Below the pieces are notes generated by a model that saw only the letters and a program-made list of their open reading frames with translations, ran no database searches and had not been told where the DNA came from. A program made the translations under genes and the position numbers. A DNA stretch of 64,000 nt. Origin: Aphrocallistes beatrix. Taxonomy: Eukaryota > Porifera > Hexactinellida > Sceptrulophora > Aphrocallistidae. The stretch covers positions 3,697,723-3,761,722 of the forward strand of contig OY725496.1 in the NCBI GenBank assembly GCA_963281255.1, written 5' to 3'. Positions 23,501 to 33,504 of the stretch are shown in pieces (the first letter of the stretch is position 1; the number at the start of each line of letters is the position of its first letter).

Positions 23501-25154
23501 AGTCATTTTGGGCGGGAAACCTTCGGGGAAACAAGTGTGCGGTATTTGCTACAAATAGAAATGACCCCAGGTAATTTAGGGGATAATTATTGTTCTATTT
23601 AATACAGCGAACGTGTTAAACATGTTTAAACATGTTTAAACGTGTTTAAACATGTTTAAACATCATGTTTAAACGTGTTTAAACATATTTAAACATTATG
23701 TTTAAACATGTTTAAACATATTTAAACATTATGTTTAAACGTGTTTAAACATATTTAAACATGATGTTTAAACGTATTTAAACGTGTTTAAACATGTTTA
23801 AACGTGTTTAAACATATTTAAACGTGTTTAAACATATTTAAACATGATGTTTAAACGTGTTTAAACATATTTAAACATGATGTTTAAACGTGTTTAAACG
23901 TGTTTAAACATATTTAAACACGATAATGCAAATCCAGAGCATTTTTAATTGTGTGAATATTTTCCCATCGCACACCAATCATACTAGCTTGTGATATAAT
24001 AAAATGGGGGGAGAAAATACCCCAAATTAGGTGGGCCTTTCAAATTGAATGCATAAACTTTAAAAAAATTGGGACACTGTATTTCCCAATTTAGTAGAGG
24101 GGGGCAATGGATCCCTTCAAAAGCTACAGATAGAGGGATATATTTGTGTCGTTGTTTCTAGGAATATTTAGATACGCAGCACACCACTCCCACTGACAAG
24201 ACTCTAATGAATGGGTAGGGAGAGGGAAGGAGAGAGAGGGAGGGAAGAGAAGAAAAAGGATTATTTAGGAAGATGTGACAGCTCTTACCTATCTCTGAGC
24301 CCCTCCATCGCGTTACAGAAGCTCTGGTAGTCGAAGTACTGGATGTAGGCGGTCATGTTCTGGCTCTGAGTCTGCCCGGGACCGAAGGAGGAGAAGTTGT
24401 CCTCCTCAGTCGGAGGAGCGTCTGCAATTATCTCCACGCGTCGAATCCCACCGAACCTCTCGAACGCCTCCCGCAGAATCTTAGTGCTGGGGATGAGTCT
24501 GTTGTTAATCGGATCGATGGATTCGGAGAACCAAGCGATGGGCAGGTTCTCGAGACGGATGGTGTCGGGTCGGTCGCCAGGTGCGGACGTCTGGAAGCTG
24601 ATCATTCCGTTGTCACGGAAGATGGCCTCCCACTCGCACTTGAGCGGCGCCACTGTGTCGAATGTGACCACCTTGATGGAGAGCAGGTCCGTGAAGTTGC
24701 TGTGCTTGAACCGCTGTCCGGACGTGAGGGGGATGGAGCGACGCATGGCCCGCACCGAAGAGAACTCCGCCTCCAGCGTGACCGACTCCCTGCTCAGGTT
24801 GACCACGTTCAGGAACTCGAACTGCTCCGGCTTTATCAGAGACTTGAGCTTCTCCATGATCTCCCAGTTCGAGACGGACATGGCTGATAGTTTGATCTCT
24901 GGGAGCGTCACCACGATGTTGAGTCGCGTGAGCGGCTTTAGGAAGAGCTGCAGCCGAGAGTTGACGAGGATCTCCTCTGTTTCTGAGAGGCTCGGGATGG
25001 GGATCTGTGCGACCAGCGGCTTAGCGACCCCGCCCAGCGCCATGGCCATGGGAGGGGTGAGGAGGGCAGGAGGCGGGAAGGAGTTCATGGCCATTCCAGT
25101 ATCAAGTGAGAGGGGAAATGAGTATAAATCTAGTGCTGTGTTATAGGCTGTCAT
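20505..25154 (-). CDS. AKAP17A: AKAP17A/XE7-like splicing-associated protein (2 exons, 520 aa)
   Basis: Exon 1 is 25154-24289 and exon 2 is 21201-20505, joined in phase 2 across a 3087-bp intron. The join recreates the human order: LRDR then KLVKKAGDAENAAFINLSVD, which aligns with human [23 protein letters not shown]. Exon 1 carries FLKPLTRLNIVVTLPEIK, SNWEIMEKLKSLI, DRPDTIRLENLPIAWF and AYIQYFDYQSFCNAMEGL. These are the diagnostic AKAP17A blocks, including an RRM-like core. Exon 2 has a Glu/Gln/Lys coiled coil (KKRLRQQEKRAEMQKLLEQ) and an Arg/Ser tail (KKRSPSPSPDRDRD). The human protein is a nuclear-speckle splicing regulator that anchors PKA. The start is the only ATG at the head of exon 1. 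CFAP206 ends only 183 bp upstream. Confidence 0.9.
21961..22456. mobile_element. Foldback element (about 495 bp) in the AKAP17A intron
   Basis: The two ends are long imperfect inverted repeats. The left arm runs CTGTTGCGTAGATTCGTGAG, then AACCATGGATGGTTTTGTA, and the right arm repeats this in reverse complement, ending CATCCATGGTTATGTAGTA then CTACACAACAG. The centre (about 22110-22285) holds a second pair of nested palindromic copies built on AAATTGTGTCRCGYGACAC and ATGGACCAT. No coding capacity. Confidence 0.75.
22560..22830. mobile_element. Degenerate copy of the CGAGTTTTAATAGTAAGGAT foldback family
   Basis: It shares the subterminal GAATTGATTGAAGAA and ends with TAATCGAGTTTTAATATTAAGGAT-type sequence, like the copies at 41.4-42.3 and 44.5-45.0 kb. 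In its middle a strong palindrome (ACAAGCGCGCTTCGCTTGC and its complement, 22740-22790) replaces the longer arms of the other copies. Confidence 0.6.
23030..23440. repeat. Two diverged tandem monomers of a dispersed repeat
   Basis: A block of about 180 bp occurs twice here in the same orientation, recognised by GACATGAGGTTTTTAGGGGC and GACACGGGGTTTTCAGGGGC, each preceded by a TAGGCTGG-type motif. The same monomer pair occurs in reverse orientation at about 55975-56240. Between the monomers lies an insertion with GGGTGTCC repeats bounded by GGCGCC palindromes (23055-23205). Confidence 0.6.
23613..23921. repeat. GTTTAAAC minisatellite (about 300 bp) in the AKAP17A intron
   Basis: About 25 copies of the octamer palindrome GTTTAAAC or its one-base variant ATTTAAAC, joined by CAT or CGT spacers. 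The basic unit is about 11-12 bp and alternates CATGTTTAAACGT and ACATATTTAAACAT forms. A higher-order unit of about 45-60 bp, marked by ATGATGTTTAAAC or ATTATGTTTAAAC, repeats several times. Confidence 0.9.
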
Positions 25155-25337
25155 GAGATCAGTACTTAGTCAATATGGAGTCTACGTTATTAACAATTTT
25201 GTCTCAAGCGTGATTATAAACCAACCAACTCTTGCATTAATATATTTCATACGCACACATACAAGACAAGATAAATATGAAGTGGCAGAGGATACGTGTA
25301 AGAGACCGGGTTATGAGTAGCGAGAAGAGAGAGATTA

Positions 25338-27710
25338 TTAATTGTGAGGGAGAGTGCAGTCCACTACTGTATGTGCGATGCCTTTACCTCGCAGGCCTGC
25401 TATATAAGTGTTAGGTTTCGGTACACTGGTCATGTTTTCGCGAGTGCTCTGCGTCCAGGTGTCCTTAGGGAGGTAGACTTGTGTGTCATTCTCACGGCGG
25501 AAGTTGCTCATGTTAGTTTGTGTGGAGTGAGTTATCTTAGTGCGAAGATTCGCGAGGCGGATCACTTTCCTTCTCAGCTCCCATTCATTCCATTCATAGG
25601 ATCTGTAAACAAATTAATTAAAGTACTAACTAACACATTTTAATAATAGTTCTACACCTACGTATTGCTTGAACTTCATGACTAGTGTCATGACAACTCA
25701 TTGAAACCAGTTTATTGATTCATTGAAATAGTAAAGAATTGTTAATTAGCAATTATTCGTAAGTTTTATACCTATAGCATAGGTCTCAAGTTTGAGTGGG
25801 CACAATGCGGGTCACCCGCAACCATCTCCTCAAGTTCCAAAACTTATTAGGAAATGTGAGATAAAGGGATTCTAGATAGCTCCCAAACAATGTTTAAAAA
25901 TCTTCCCATTGAGACGCTATTCCTGTATTCTGGTCCTTGCTTACAAATGACAGCCATAAAGATCTATAATTACGTAGTTTGAGTAAAAGTGTATGAGCGG
26001 AGCAGTTTCGACAAAATAAATTCTTCGTGATACCCAGAACTTAAACTACCATCTTTGCATATGCCAACTTCGCTCTGATTTAAACTTATTACTATCGAGG
26101 TAATCCATTCTAATGCCGGGTCTAACTAACTTGTCAAAGGAAGGCTGCAGGATGTGAGTGTCTGTCTGTGTCCCCTGCTCGCACTTGGTGAGAGGCGGCT
26201 CCACCAGCTTTCCGGGGTGCACGGCGGGCTTGAAAGTGGAGAAGTAGCTCTGCAGGTTCAGCAGTTGGATCAGCTCGGGGGACTTCCTGGACCCCTCAAT
26301 GATCTCCGCGATGTACTTGTCCGGCGCCTGAGAGAAAATGACGGCGCCCTCACTGCTGGAGAAGGAGTAGACCTTGTTTTTGTGTTTGAGTAGGCCCAGT
26401 TTAGGGACTCCGGGTAACAGAATGCGGTCGTAGGAGGCCAAACTGTAGGCACAGAACCCGGCGAACTCAACGGGAACTTGTTCAAAGTTCTTGAGATTCT
26501 CAGGAAACACGAAGTCAATATTCGGGTAGAGAGAAGTGTTGATGGGAGCGAGGTCGGCAGAGAAGCGTTCTTCGTCTGTGAGGAGTTTCGCGGAAGAGAA
26601 CAGTCGATTGAATGCGTCTCCAGACGCGAACTCAGTGGGAATGCGACAGAACTGTTTCATGTTTGTGTGCACGTTGGAGAGCACACTGAGGAGAACCAGC
26701 TCGTCTTGGAACCGACTCCACTCGCTCCACACGGACATGAAGAGCGGGTAGACGACCTCCGTGGGGACGGCGGACTTGGAGTGCACCGCTCCTCTCAGCG
26801 TGGTCATTCCTGTCTCGAACCGGGCGCGTGCCTGCTCCACGTTCTGGCTGCAGGTGTCCAGGTCTGAGAGGAGGACCTTGAGGAACGCTTCGTTCTGCCG
26901 GGTGTTGGTGAGGCAGTCCCGGATGCGCGGGAGATCCTCCCTCGTGAAGTGCTGGCCGTTGTCTTCCAGCAGCAGCTCAGCACAGGCCGTCAGCCGGTGC
27001 GAGAGAGCGGACACGGTCTCCAGACTCTCCACCGCCTCCTGTCTAGCTGCTGGACACAGCTGTCCGAACATTCCCGGGAGATCCTCGATCCCCTCTCCGC
27101 CCTTCTTGGCGTCGCGGTTGAACAGACGGATGCCCGGGACGATGTTCGACAGCTCGCGCAGCTGACTCTCCTTCTCCTGTCGGGACGCACTCATGAAGGG
27201 TCCGAGCTCTGACTGGGGGAACACGCTCTGCAGCGCAGCGCTGCACTCCTTGAGGGCCGTGATGTCAGTGGGGGAGCCCATGCCTGAGTGGAGGAGAATG
27301 AACATCACGATCTTGCGGTAGACCGAGTCCAGCTCTTCTCTGGTGCGTGCGCGGGTGTCCATCACCTCTCTGTGCAGGTTCTGCAGCTTCTGTCCCTGCA
27401 GGCGGTGGTGCTCGGAGAGGAAGTTGTCCCGCGGCGTGTAGTTCATGTCGAAGTAGACCTGGAGTTGGATTGTCTCCAGGCGAGCTGAGTCCCTCTCGGT
27501 CAGGCGGGAGACACAGGTCTCTATCAGTCGCTGCACGTCCGTCCGAGTGAGCGGCCTGTTCACGTTGAACTGGTTATCAGGATCCAGCACCACTGCTTTC
27601 ACCATGAAAGCGATCAGAGTCTCAGATCGAGACTCCCCCATCCGCTCGCACTCAGACACGATCTCGCGGATGATGTTCTTTATCATGCTCTCCACCTGAG
27701 CCTGACTCAT
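25338..27710 (-). CDS. CFAP206: Cilia- and flagella-associated protein 206 (2 exons, 614 aa)
   Basis: An axonemal protein of the radial-spoke 2/dynein c region, needed for normal ciliary waveform. Exon 1 (27710-26131) begins MSQAQVESMIKNIIREI and contains SETLIAFMVKAVVLDPDNQF, LQVYFDMNYTPRDNFLSEHH, SGMGSPTDITALKE, GIRLFNRDAKKGGEGIEDLP and FAGFCAYSLASYDRILLPG. All are highly conserved with human CFAP206. Exon 2 (25602-25338) supplies the conserved C-terminus SYEWNEWELRRKVIRLANLR and ENMTSVPKPNTYIAGLRGKG. The phase-2 junction uses a weak donor (GTTAGT), and reading through it would give an alternative tail ending SERSWHMQRW. The length is close to human (622). Intron 25603-26130 holds nothing recognised. 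Confidence 0.95.
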
Positions 27711-27907
27711 CCTGAGCTACTGCGATTGCTGTGTGGGAACTCGAATAAAGCAAGGAGGAAAGGATAGGATGATCCAATTTTTGGAATCGAACGTTATAGA
27801 AGGGTATTTCCATTCCGGAGTATATCATGGCCTAAAATATTCATATATTTAAAATATTTTAGCGCATGCGCTGTTTATTTTAGCGCATGCGCTGTTTTAC
27901 TTTAGCG

Positions 27908-28487
27908 CAGCGGTTCCCAACCTTATTATTGTTATTACCCCGTTGTTCGACACTGTTAACCCTACTACCCCGAATTGAGGAGGCAATGTTTCAGAAATTC
28001 TTTATTAATTTAAATTAATTATTTATAATTATATAATCTAAATATGGAAATTAAATTTGAATATTATTGTTCAATGGGAAACTCGTTTCTGTTTTTTCCA
28101 CTAATCTGTCAAATGAGGTTCCATTTTGCTCAATACACATCGCAGATCCCCCTCGCAATCTAATTTATTGCGTTGCTTGGTTTTTATGGCAAGCAAAGAC
28201 GAAAATCCGGCGGTAAGTTTTTCTGTAGGTAATATATAATAATAACCAATATAAATTTATCACAGGAATACCTTCAAACACGTTTAGTCAATATTAGTTT
28301 ATAATTCACAGTATGAAGCCAATTAGAAACCATTAATATCCTGCAAAACGAATAACAGAAAATTTATGCTGAAGTAATAATAACAAATTCTGACCTGAAT
28401 TATAAAGATAAAGAAGCACTCCATTACCCCTCGAAAATCTTCAAATTACCCCACTTGGGGTAATTACCCCGGGGTTGGGAACCACTG
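27908..28487. mobile_element. hAT-like miniature element with 8-bp target duplication
   Basis: 580 bp with inverted ends CAGCGGTTCCCAACC and GGTTGGGAACCACTG, typical of hAT elements. It is flanked by the identical octamer CTTTAGCG at 27900-27907 and 28488-28495, an exact 8-bp target duplication. Subterminal TTATTACCCC and GTAATTACCCC motifs are also inverted. There is no transposase, so it is non-autonomous. It inserted into one of the AGCGCATGCGCT palindromes and is therefore younger than that cluster. Confidence 0.93.
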
Positions 28488-28628
28488 CTTTAGCGCATGC
28501 GCTGTTTTCATTTTAGCGCATCCGCTAAAACACTGTAGTGTTTCATATATTTAAAATATTTTAAATATATGAAACACTAGTGTTTTAGCGCATGCGCTAA
28601 AATGAAAACAGCGCATGCGCTAAAATAT

Positions 28629-28830
28629 TCGACACGACACGACACGACACGACACGACACGACACGACACGACACGACACGACACGACACGACACGACAC
28701 GACACGACACGACACGACACGACACGACACGACACGACACGACACGACACGACACGACACGACACGACACGACACGACACGACACAACACGACACAATAC
28801 AACACAACACAACATGACACAACACAACAC
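28629..28830. repeat. GACAC pentanucleotide microsatellite (about 200 bp)
   Basis: About 33 near-perfect copies of CGACA, decaying at the right end into AACAC and ATGAC variants. The long open frames across it on both strands (poly-RHDTT or poly-VVSC) are artefacts of the repeat and not genes. Confidence 0.98.
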
Positions 28831-30251
28831 AACACTTTCCATGACATTTTACAAAATGCAATATGAAATATACATACTTGTCATATATTTAAAATATTTT
28901 AGCGCATGCGCTGTTTTACTTTAGCGCATGCGCTAAAATATTTTAAATACCTCAAAATATTGGATTATGAGGTACGACTTCGGAAAATGTGGATACTTAA
29001 TTTCTAGAACGTTTATTCCTGGGAACTTAAGTACCTAACATCGGATATAATCAGGAATTAAGGTATTTGAAAATCTGGAATACACTTATTATGTATTGGG
29101 AATTAAGTATCAATATTTCCCGGAACCGTTCCGTTCAATACAGGTCGGTCATCGAAAGTCCGAGTCATTATCCCTAATACGATATTATCTCGCGAATAAG
29201 ATGAGATAGAAGTGAACATATGTTTGATGAAATATTTAGTATGGATGTTTCTACAATATTATGCTAACGTCATCATGATGACGTCATGGTGAGAAAAAAT
29301 CTAGAATCGTGGTGCAGTGACTCAATAACATAACATTTTACATATGTATTCTCACAATATGTTAGAAGCACACTCCCATCCCGTCTGTGAGGGACTTTTT
29401 TTGTGATCTAACTTATTTTTAATCGTGAATTTTATCAGATTTTGGGTCCATTTATCCTAATGCTTTACGCCATCCAATCGTTATGATTTCGAATATTCGT
29501 TTCAGCCCTAGGTTTATCAATTGTTCTTAGTGATACCATGTTTCTATGCATTCCATTCATCCATGAAAATAATAAGAATATGCACATTGTACAGTTCTAA
29601 ATAAGTACTGTGCTGTTTATCCCTCCGGCCATTCTTCTTACCATCCTTCCATATCCTCAACATGCAGGTGCTTAGGATTTTGGATTTTTAGATATATCTA
29701 CCTATGTATACACACTCTTCGATATATGGTAAGTCAAATTACGCAATATTTTGTGATTCCCATATTTTTTAATTGCACTACGCATTAAATAAACACAAAA
29801 TCATGACGTCATCAATTTTTTCACTTCAAATTCGATCGAAGTTTGCTTATTTACTCTGTATTATTTTGATATCATTATGATGCTACAGGCAACTTGAAGG
29901 CATCAGAACATAGACGATTTATAATTATAATTATGCTGAGTCATCCCTGAAACATGGAAGCACATCCTCACCCGTTTCAATTCGTTTCAAAATACTCTCA
30001 AAAGAACGAGAAAGTAGTTTAATAAATCTAAACAATTTCAATGGCAATTGACAACGCGCGGCAACAATTGCGAAGATAGCATACGAATACAGAGACAAAT
30101 AATAAGAAAATAATACAAAATAACAACATGAAATGTTCATTACTTGAATATGATCAATTATAGTTAGTATAGATAGCTACGCCAGTCATTGGTTAAAATA
30201 GGAGAAGGGAATATTATTCTAAAGTATGTAAGGAGATGCACAGGTGCTGAG

Positions 30252-31313
30252 CTAGTGCTGAGAAATGGAGCAGATGGGAGTAGTAGCAGGGGAGGATGAG
30301 GTGATAGGAAGCTCTATGGCTTGGAAATAGATTGGAGTAGGAAGGTTAGGGGATATGGCGCCTGTACTCAAGGGAGTAGGATTCCCGTTCTGTATCGTGA
30401 TAATGCTAGGCTGTGGCGGTCTGTCTATGTATATCGCTTGAGGGAGGGTTAATGGGATAGAGGAAGAAGGGGAGGTCTCGTAACATTCACTCTGATGTGC
30501 CTCTCGATTTTTGTTACGGCAAAATGTACTGCAATAACAAACGGTCTGACAGACACAGCTAAAGACCGAAGTTCGATTGCAATTCGCACAGAGTGTCAGC
30601 ATGAGATCATTGGGCGTATCGATCCCGCTGCACCCATTCTCAGCTATTTGAAGGGAATCATTGGAGTCTGTTTCACTCGTCTCTCTGTGTGCAGATCCCA
30701 TGGACAGGGAATCATTGGAAAGCTCCATAAATTCCTGCAGCAGGGGCAAGATCTTTCCAGTTAGGCGCACCATCTTGCGCAGCCTACAAGGACTAAGGGC
30801 CACCACGTTATCTTGGTCGAGTCCGGAGGAGCTGATGTTCCTCTTCAATGACACCTCACTCGTCCTCTGAGTAATCGAGTAGTCGAACTCATCACACTCC
30901 GACATGGTGCTGGTGAGGGAAACAATGCGCTTGATGGGTAGGTCAGGAGTGGTTGATTCCATGTCTCCATCTGATAGAGTGTTGGACGTACACCCGAATT
31001 CCTGTGAAGAGAATGAGTTCAAGGGAGGGGTAGAGTGTCCGTTGGAGCTCTGAGAGATGAGACTGTCCAATTCGGTTCGCAGCAAAGGAAGGCCGATCTT
31101 GATCAGTTCAAAATGGAACTCTTCGAGAGAATTTTGAGTCATGCTTTGTATGTGTGTAAAAAATTCTTCAGGTGTTATCTCTGAAGAGACCAACATTACA
31201 ATCCATTGACTGATTTTAATGTTTCGAGGCTGTTCCTCTTGCGAATCTTGCAAGTAGGTTAAAAAGTACTTAAACTTGGCAAGGTCTCGATTCGATCTCA
31301 TCATGCTGAGCAT
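30252..31313 (-). CDS. ETO/MTG (CBFA2T)-type corepressor with TAFH and MYND domains, 353 aa
   Basis: An intronless frame resembling the ETO/nervy family of nuclear corepressors. Residues about 12-85 match the NHR1/TAFH helical domain (AKFKYFLTYLQDSQ, EFFTHIQSMTQNSLEEFHFE, IGLPLLRTEL). Residues 242-277 form a MYND zinc finger: CANC, C, C, CYCSTFC, H, C in CANCNRTSVFSCVCQ and YCSTFCRNKNREAHQSEC. In between lies a Ser-rich linker with a short helical stretch (LTGKILPLLQEFMELS) that may stand in for the oligomerising NHR2. The protein is shorter than vertebrate ETO (about 600 aa). An acceptor-like CTTCTTATCTGCACAG lies 11 nt before the ATG, so a spliced or trans-spliced 5' end is likely. Confidence 0.8.
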   Translation of the reverse strand: MLSMMRSNRDLAKFKYFLTYLQDSQEEQPRNIKISQWIVMLVSSEITPEEFFTHIQSMTQNSLEEFHFELIKIGLPLLRTELDSLISQSSNGHSTPPLNSFSSQEFGCTSNTLSDGDMESTTPDLPIKRIVSLTSTMSECDEFDYSITQRTSEVSLKRNISSSGLDQDNVVALSPCRLRKMVRLTGKILPLLQEFMELSNDSLSMGSAHRETSETDSNDSLQIAENGCSGIDTPNDLMLTLCANCNRTSVFSCVCQTVCYCSTFCRNKNREAHQSECYETSPSSSIPLTLPQAIYIDRPPQPSIITIQNGNPTPLSTGAISPNLPTPIYFQAIELPITSSSPATTPICSISQH

Positions 31314-32169
31314 GTTCTGGACGTCTGTGCAGATAAGAAGGACTACTCTGTAGCTATTTAAGTGTTCTGAGTTGAGGTTTGTAAAAGTCTATATATTTAT
31401 TGGGTGTAGTAGATTTTTAGATTGGGCAAGCCATAAAGAGTAAAATGTATTGTCTTCAACTCAATGCAAAGTGTTTATATTTCAAGCAGAAACATTAAAT
31501 AGTCTATCACGAGGCATTTTTTAAATTTTAACTCATATTAATATTAATATACTAGGCACAGAGAGCTAATAAAAGATAAGAAGTTTATTCCAGAGAATAT
31601 CAGTCTAGCGACTAGGTTTTGTGTCGGGAGTCACTTTTTAACCCAACTTCCGTTAAAATGCCTTCCGATTCCCGTTAAAGCGAAAAATTTTGATATAATT
31701 GTTAAATGAAGCATCGAGCAACGAAAGGAGTGAACCTCGGAGATTGAAGAATTGTACTTTTCATTCTACGTAGATTTCAACTCATTTCCACCTACTCCAA
31801 TCTCAATTTAAATATCCTGAAGCGTCTAATTAACAATTGGTTAGTGAAATTTGATCTTAATTGATAATAAATTTGTCAATCTGACGCCTATTAGAATCGT
31901 TGAATATATGAATACACTATTGTTAAAATTAAATCAATAAAACGTGGAAACAGTTGGGCGATTGGCATTAGTATGCAGAATTTATCCCAGTATGTTATCC
32001 TAGTATCCAACAGTGGTTTCTCCTTGATGATTTTGAATAGATGAAAAGATTCAGTTAGACGTTATATAATAAATCAGCAATATGAATGTCCAAGTTAGTA
32101 ATAAACAACTTGACCAGTATGACTTGAATCATTCGATAGAAGAGAGCATGCAGAAACTAAAATAGAAAG
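31314..32169. other. AT-rich intergenic stretch
   Basis: Spacer between the TAFH-MYND gene and NHL gene 2. I found no repeat pairs, RNA gene or coding frame. Confidence 0.5.
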
Positions 32170-33396
32170 TTAGAATGACAATAAAACATAATCATCATCT
32201 ACTGTCGCTAAAACGTAGACATTTCCAGCATCCGAGAGAGCGATGCCCATAGGAGAAACCATCATGTAACGTCCTATCGTGTGAACGAGTTTTCCAGAGC
32301 TGTCCAGCACCTTTATCTCGTGGTTACCATTATCGCTGATGATAATATTGTTAGCTCTATCCAAACAGAAAAAGTATGGGTTTTTGACCAAATATCCTCC
32401 TCCACCTCCAAATACTCCCTGCCCCCAGTCATGGGAGACACATGAGCTGAGTAGCTCTCCACTTCTTGCAAAGAAATGGATGCACTGGTCACTCCAGTTC
32501 AACACTACCACTGATTCGGCCGTCAACTTAACGTCTAGAGGGTAATCAAGTGTTCCTTTTCCAAGAGTATATAGAAATTCGAGTTGCTTAGAAAATATTA
32601 GGATTATCCATCTAGTATTGTCCACAATGAAAATATCTCCGTTGGTATCCACTGCTACTCCGCGCGGGTCATCCAAATAATCCTTTTCTCCTTTCTTAGC
32701 AACAACTCTATCGATGAGCTGGAAAGTATTCTTGTCATAACGGAACATAGAGTGGAGCTCATTGTCCGTGATGAGGACGTGATCTTGTGTCGTTATAATT
32801 CCAAACGGGTGCTCGAGTGTATCTTCACCGAACTTCGAAATGAATTCAGCTTGAAATGAAAACACTTGAATCCGATGGTTTTGGTGATCAACGATGTAGA
32901 TCTTATGATTGGCTTCGTCGAGTGCTAAACCTGTTGGTCGATCAAAATTTCCAGTAACACTTAGGATTGGTTCTTTCATGTTTGAATAATTGGCAGTCTC
33001 GACGAATTCTCCAAAGTTTTTTATTAACATTGCAATCTTTTCACGTGTTGGGCAACTGAAGGACAGAGAGGGTTGTCTAGCGGAAGTGTCCAATCGAGCC
33101 ATTCCTTCATCGTCAATTTTCCTGGTTGAATCTCGATCTGAAATAAGTTTGGCCTCCAAGTTCAGTTGTTCCAGCTCCTCTCGAGTTTCCTTCAACTCAT
33201 GCAAAGCAAATTTTCTCGCTGAATCTTTGTTGCGAAAGTCTTCCTTTAGCTGGAGTATTTTTTGGAGGAGAAATTTCTTCCTTCCGATTAGTTGATCAAT
33301 CAATTGGCTAAATGTTTGTTCGATTTGTGCAGTCACACGGTTGAAATGTTCCATCGGATCATTTTGTACATTTTCAGTGGACACTTCAGTTGCCAT
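32170..33396 (-). CDS. Coiled-coil NHL-repeat protein, 408 aa (NHL gene 2)
   Basis: An intronless second member of the coiled-coil/NHL family. Residues about 15-125 are helical and charged (AQIEQTFSQLIDQLIGRKKF, KETREELEQLNLEAKLISD). From about residue 150 NHL blades follow: DRPTGLALDEANHKIYIVDH, HPFGIITTQDHVLITDN, DPRGVAVDTNGDIFIVDN, YPLDVKLTAESVVVLNW, NPYFFCLDRANNIIISDNGN and SPMGIALSDAGNVYVLA. That makes six blades, enough for a propeller. No RING or B-box is present. It has the same domain layout and blade spacing as the gene at 12974-14209 but is strongly diverged, so this is not a recent tandem copy. The molecular role is unknown. Confidence 0.85.
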   Translation of the reverse strand: MATEVSTENVQNDPMEHFNRVTAQIEQTFSQLIDQLIGRKKFLLQKILQLKEDFRNKDSARKFALHELKETREELEQLNLEAKLISDRDSTRKIDDEGMARLDTSARQPSLSFSCPTREKIAMLIKNFGEFVETANYSNMKEPILSVTGNFDRPTGLALDEANHKIYIVDHQNHRIQVFSFQAEFISKFGEDTLEHPFGIITTQDHVLITDNELHSMFRYDKNTFQLIDRVVAKKGEKDYLDDPRGVAVDTNGDIFIVDNTRWIILIFSKQLEFLYTLGKGTLDYPLDVKLTAESVVVLNWSDQCIHFFARSGELLSSCVSHDWGQGVFGGGGGYLVKNPYFFCLDRANNIIISDNGNHEIKVLDSSGKLVHTIGRYMMVSPMGIALSDAGNVYVLATVDDDYVLLSF

Positions 33397-33504
33397 AGAA
33401 ACAGTTGTTCTTTGAAATTATCTCTCTAAATGGTATGGGCGATAATGAGTGTATTAAATATTCGGTTTGTGGGAATGTGGTTGAACGAACCCAATATTTA
33501 GTGG

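Larger units (their letters stand above)
27841..28950. repeat. Foldback cluster built on AGCGCATGCGCT
   Basis: At least eight copies of the 12-bp palindrome AGCGCATGCGCT, separated by AAAA/TTTT-rich spacers and by ATATTTAAAATATTTTA, lie in both orientations around a centre near 28560, where ATATTTAAAATATTTTAAAT is itself palindromic. The block is split by the hAT-like element at 27908-28487 and by the GACAC tract. Confidence 0.8.
27711..30251. other. Repeat-rich intergenic region
   Basis: Upstream of CFAP206 lies a block of TTTAGCGCATGCGCTGTTTT palindromes (27840-28960) interrupted by a hAT-like element and a GACAC microsatellite. From 28960 to 30250 the DNA is AT-rich with scattered ATGACGTCAT-type palindromes (29265-29290) and one arm-like fragment of the 899-1018 element near 29365. 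No gene was seen. Confidence 0.6.

Noticed and set aside
25602-25701. A separate two-exon 102-aa gene starting at an ATG at 25701 and using the 25338-25602 exon
   Set aside because: The exon encodes the conserved CFAP206 C-terminus and joins the 26131 donor in the right phase. A separate gene is not needed.
28577-28861. Long open frames on both strands (poly-VVSC and poly-RHDTT) at 28577-28861
   Set aside because: They are produced entirely by the GACAC pentanucleotide repeat, which lacks stops in several frames.
32170-33396. NHL genes as TRIM-type ubiquitin ligases
   Set aside because: No RING or B-box cysteine/histidine pattern is present in either gene or in the sequence just upstream.
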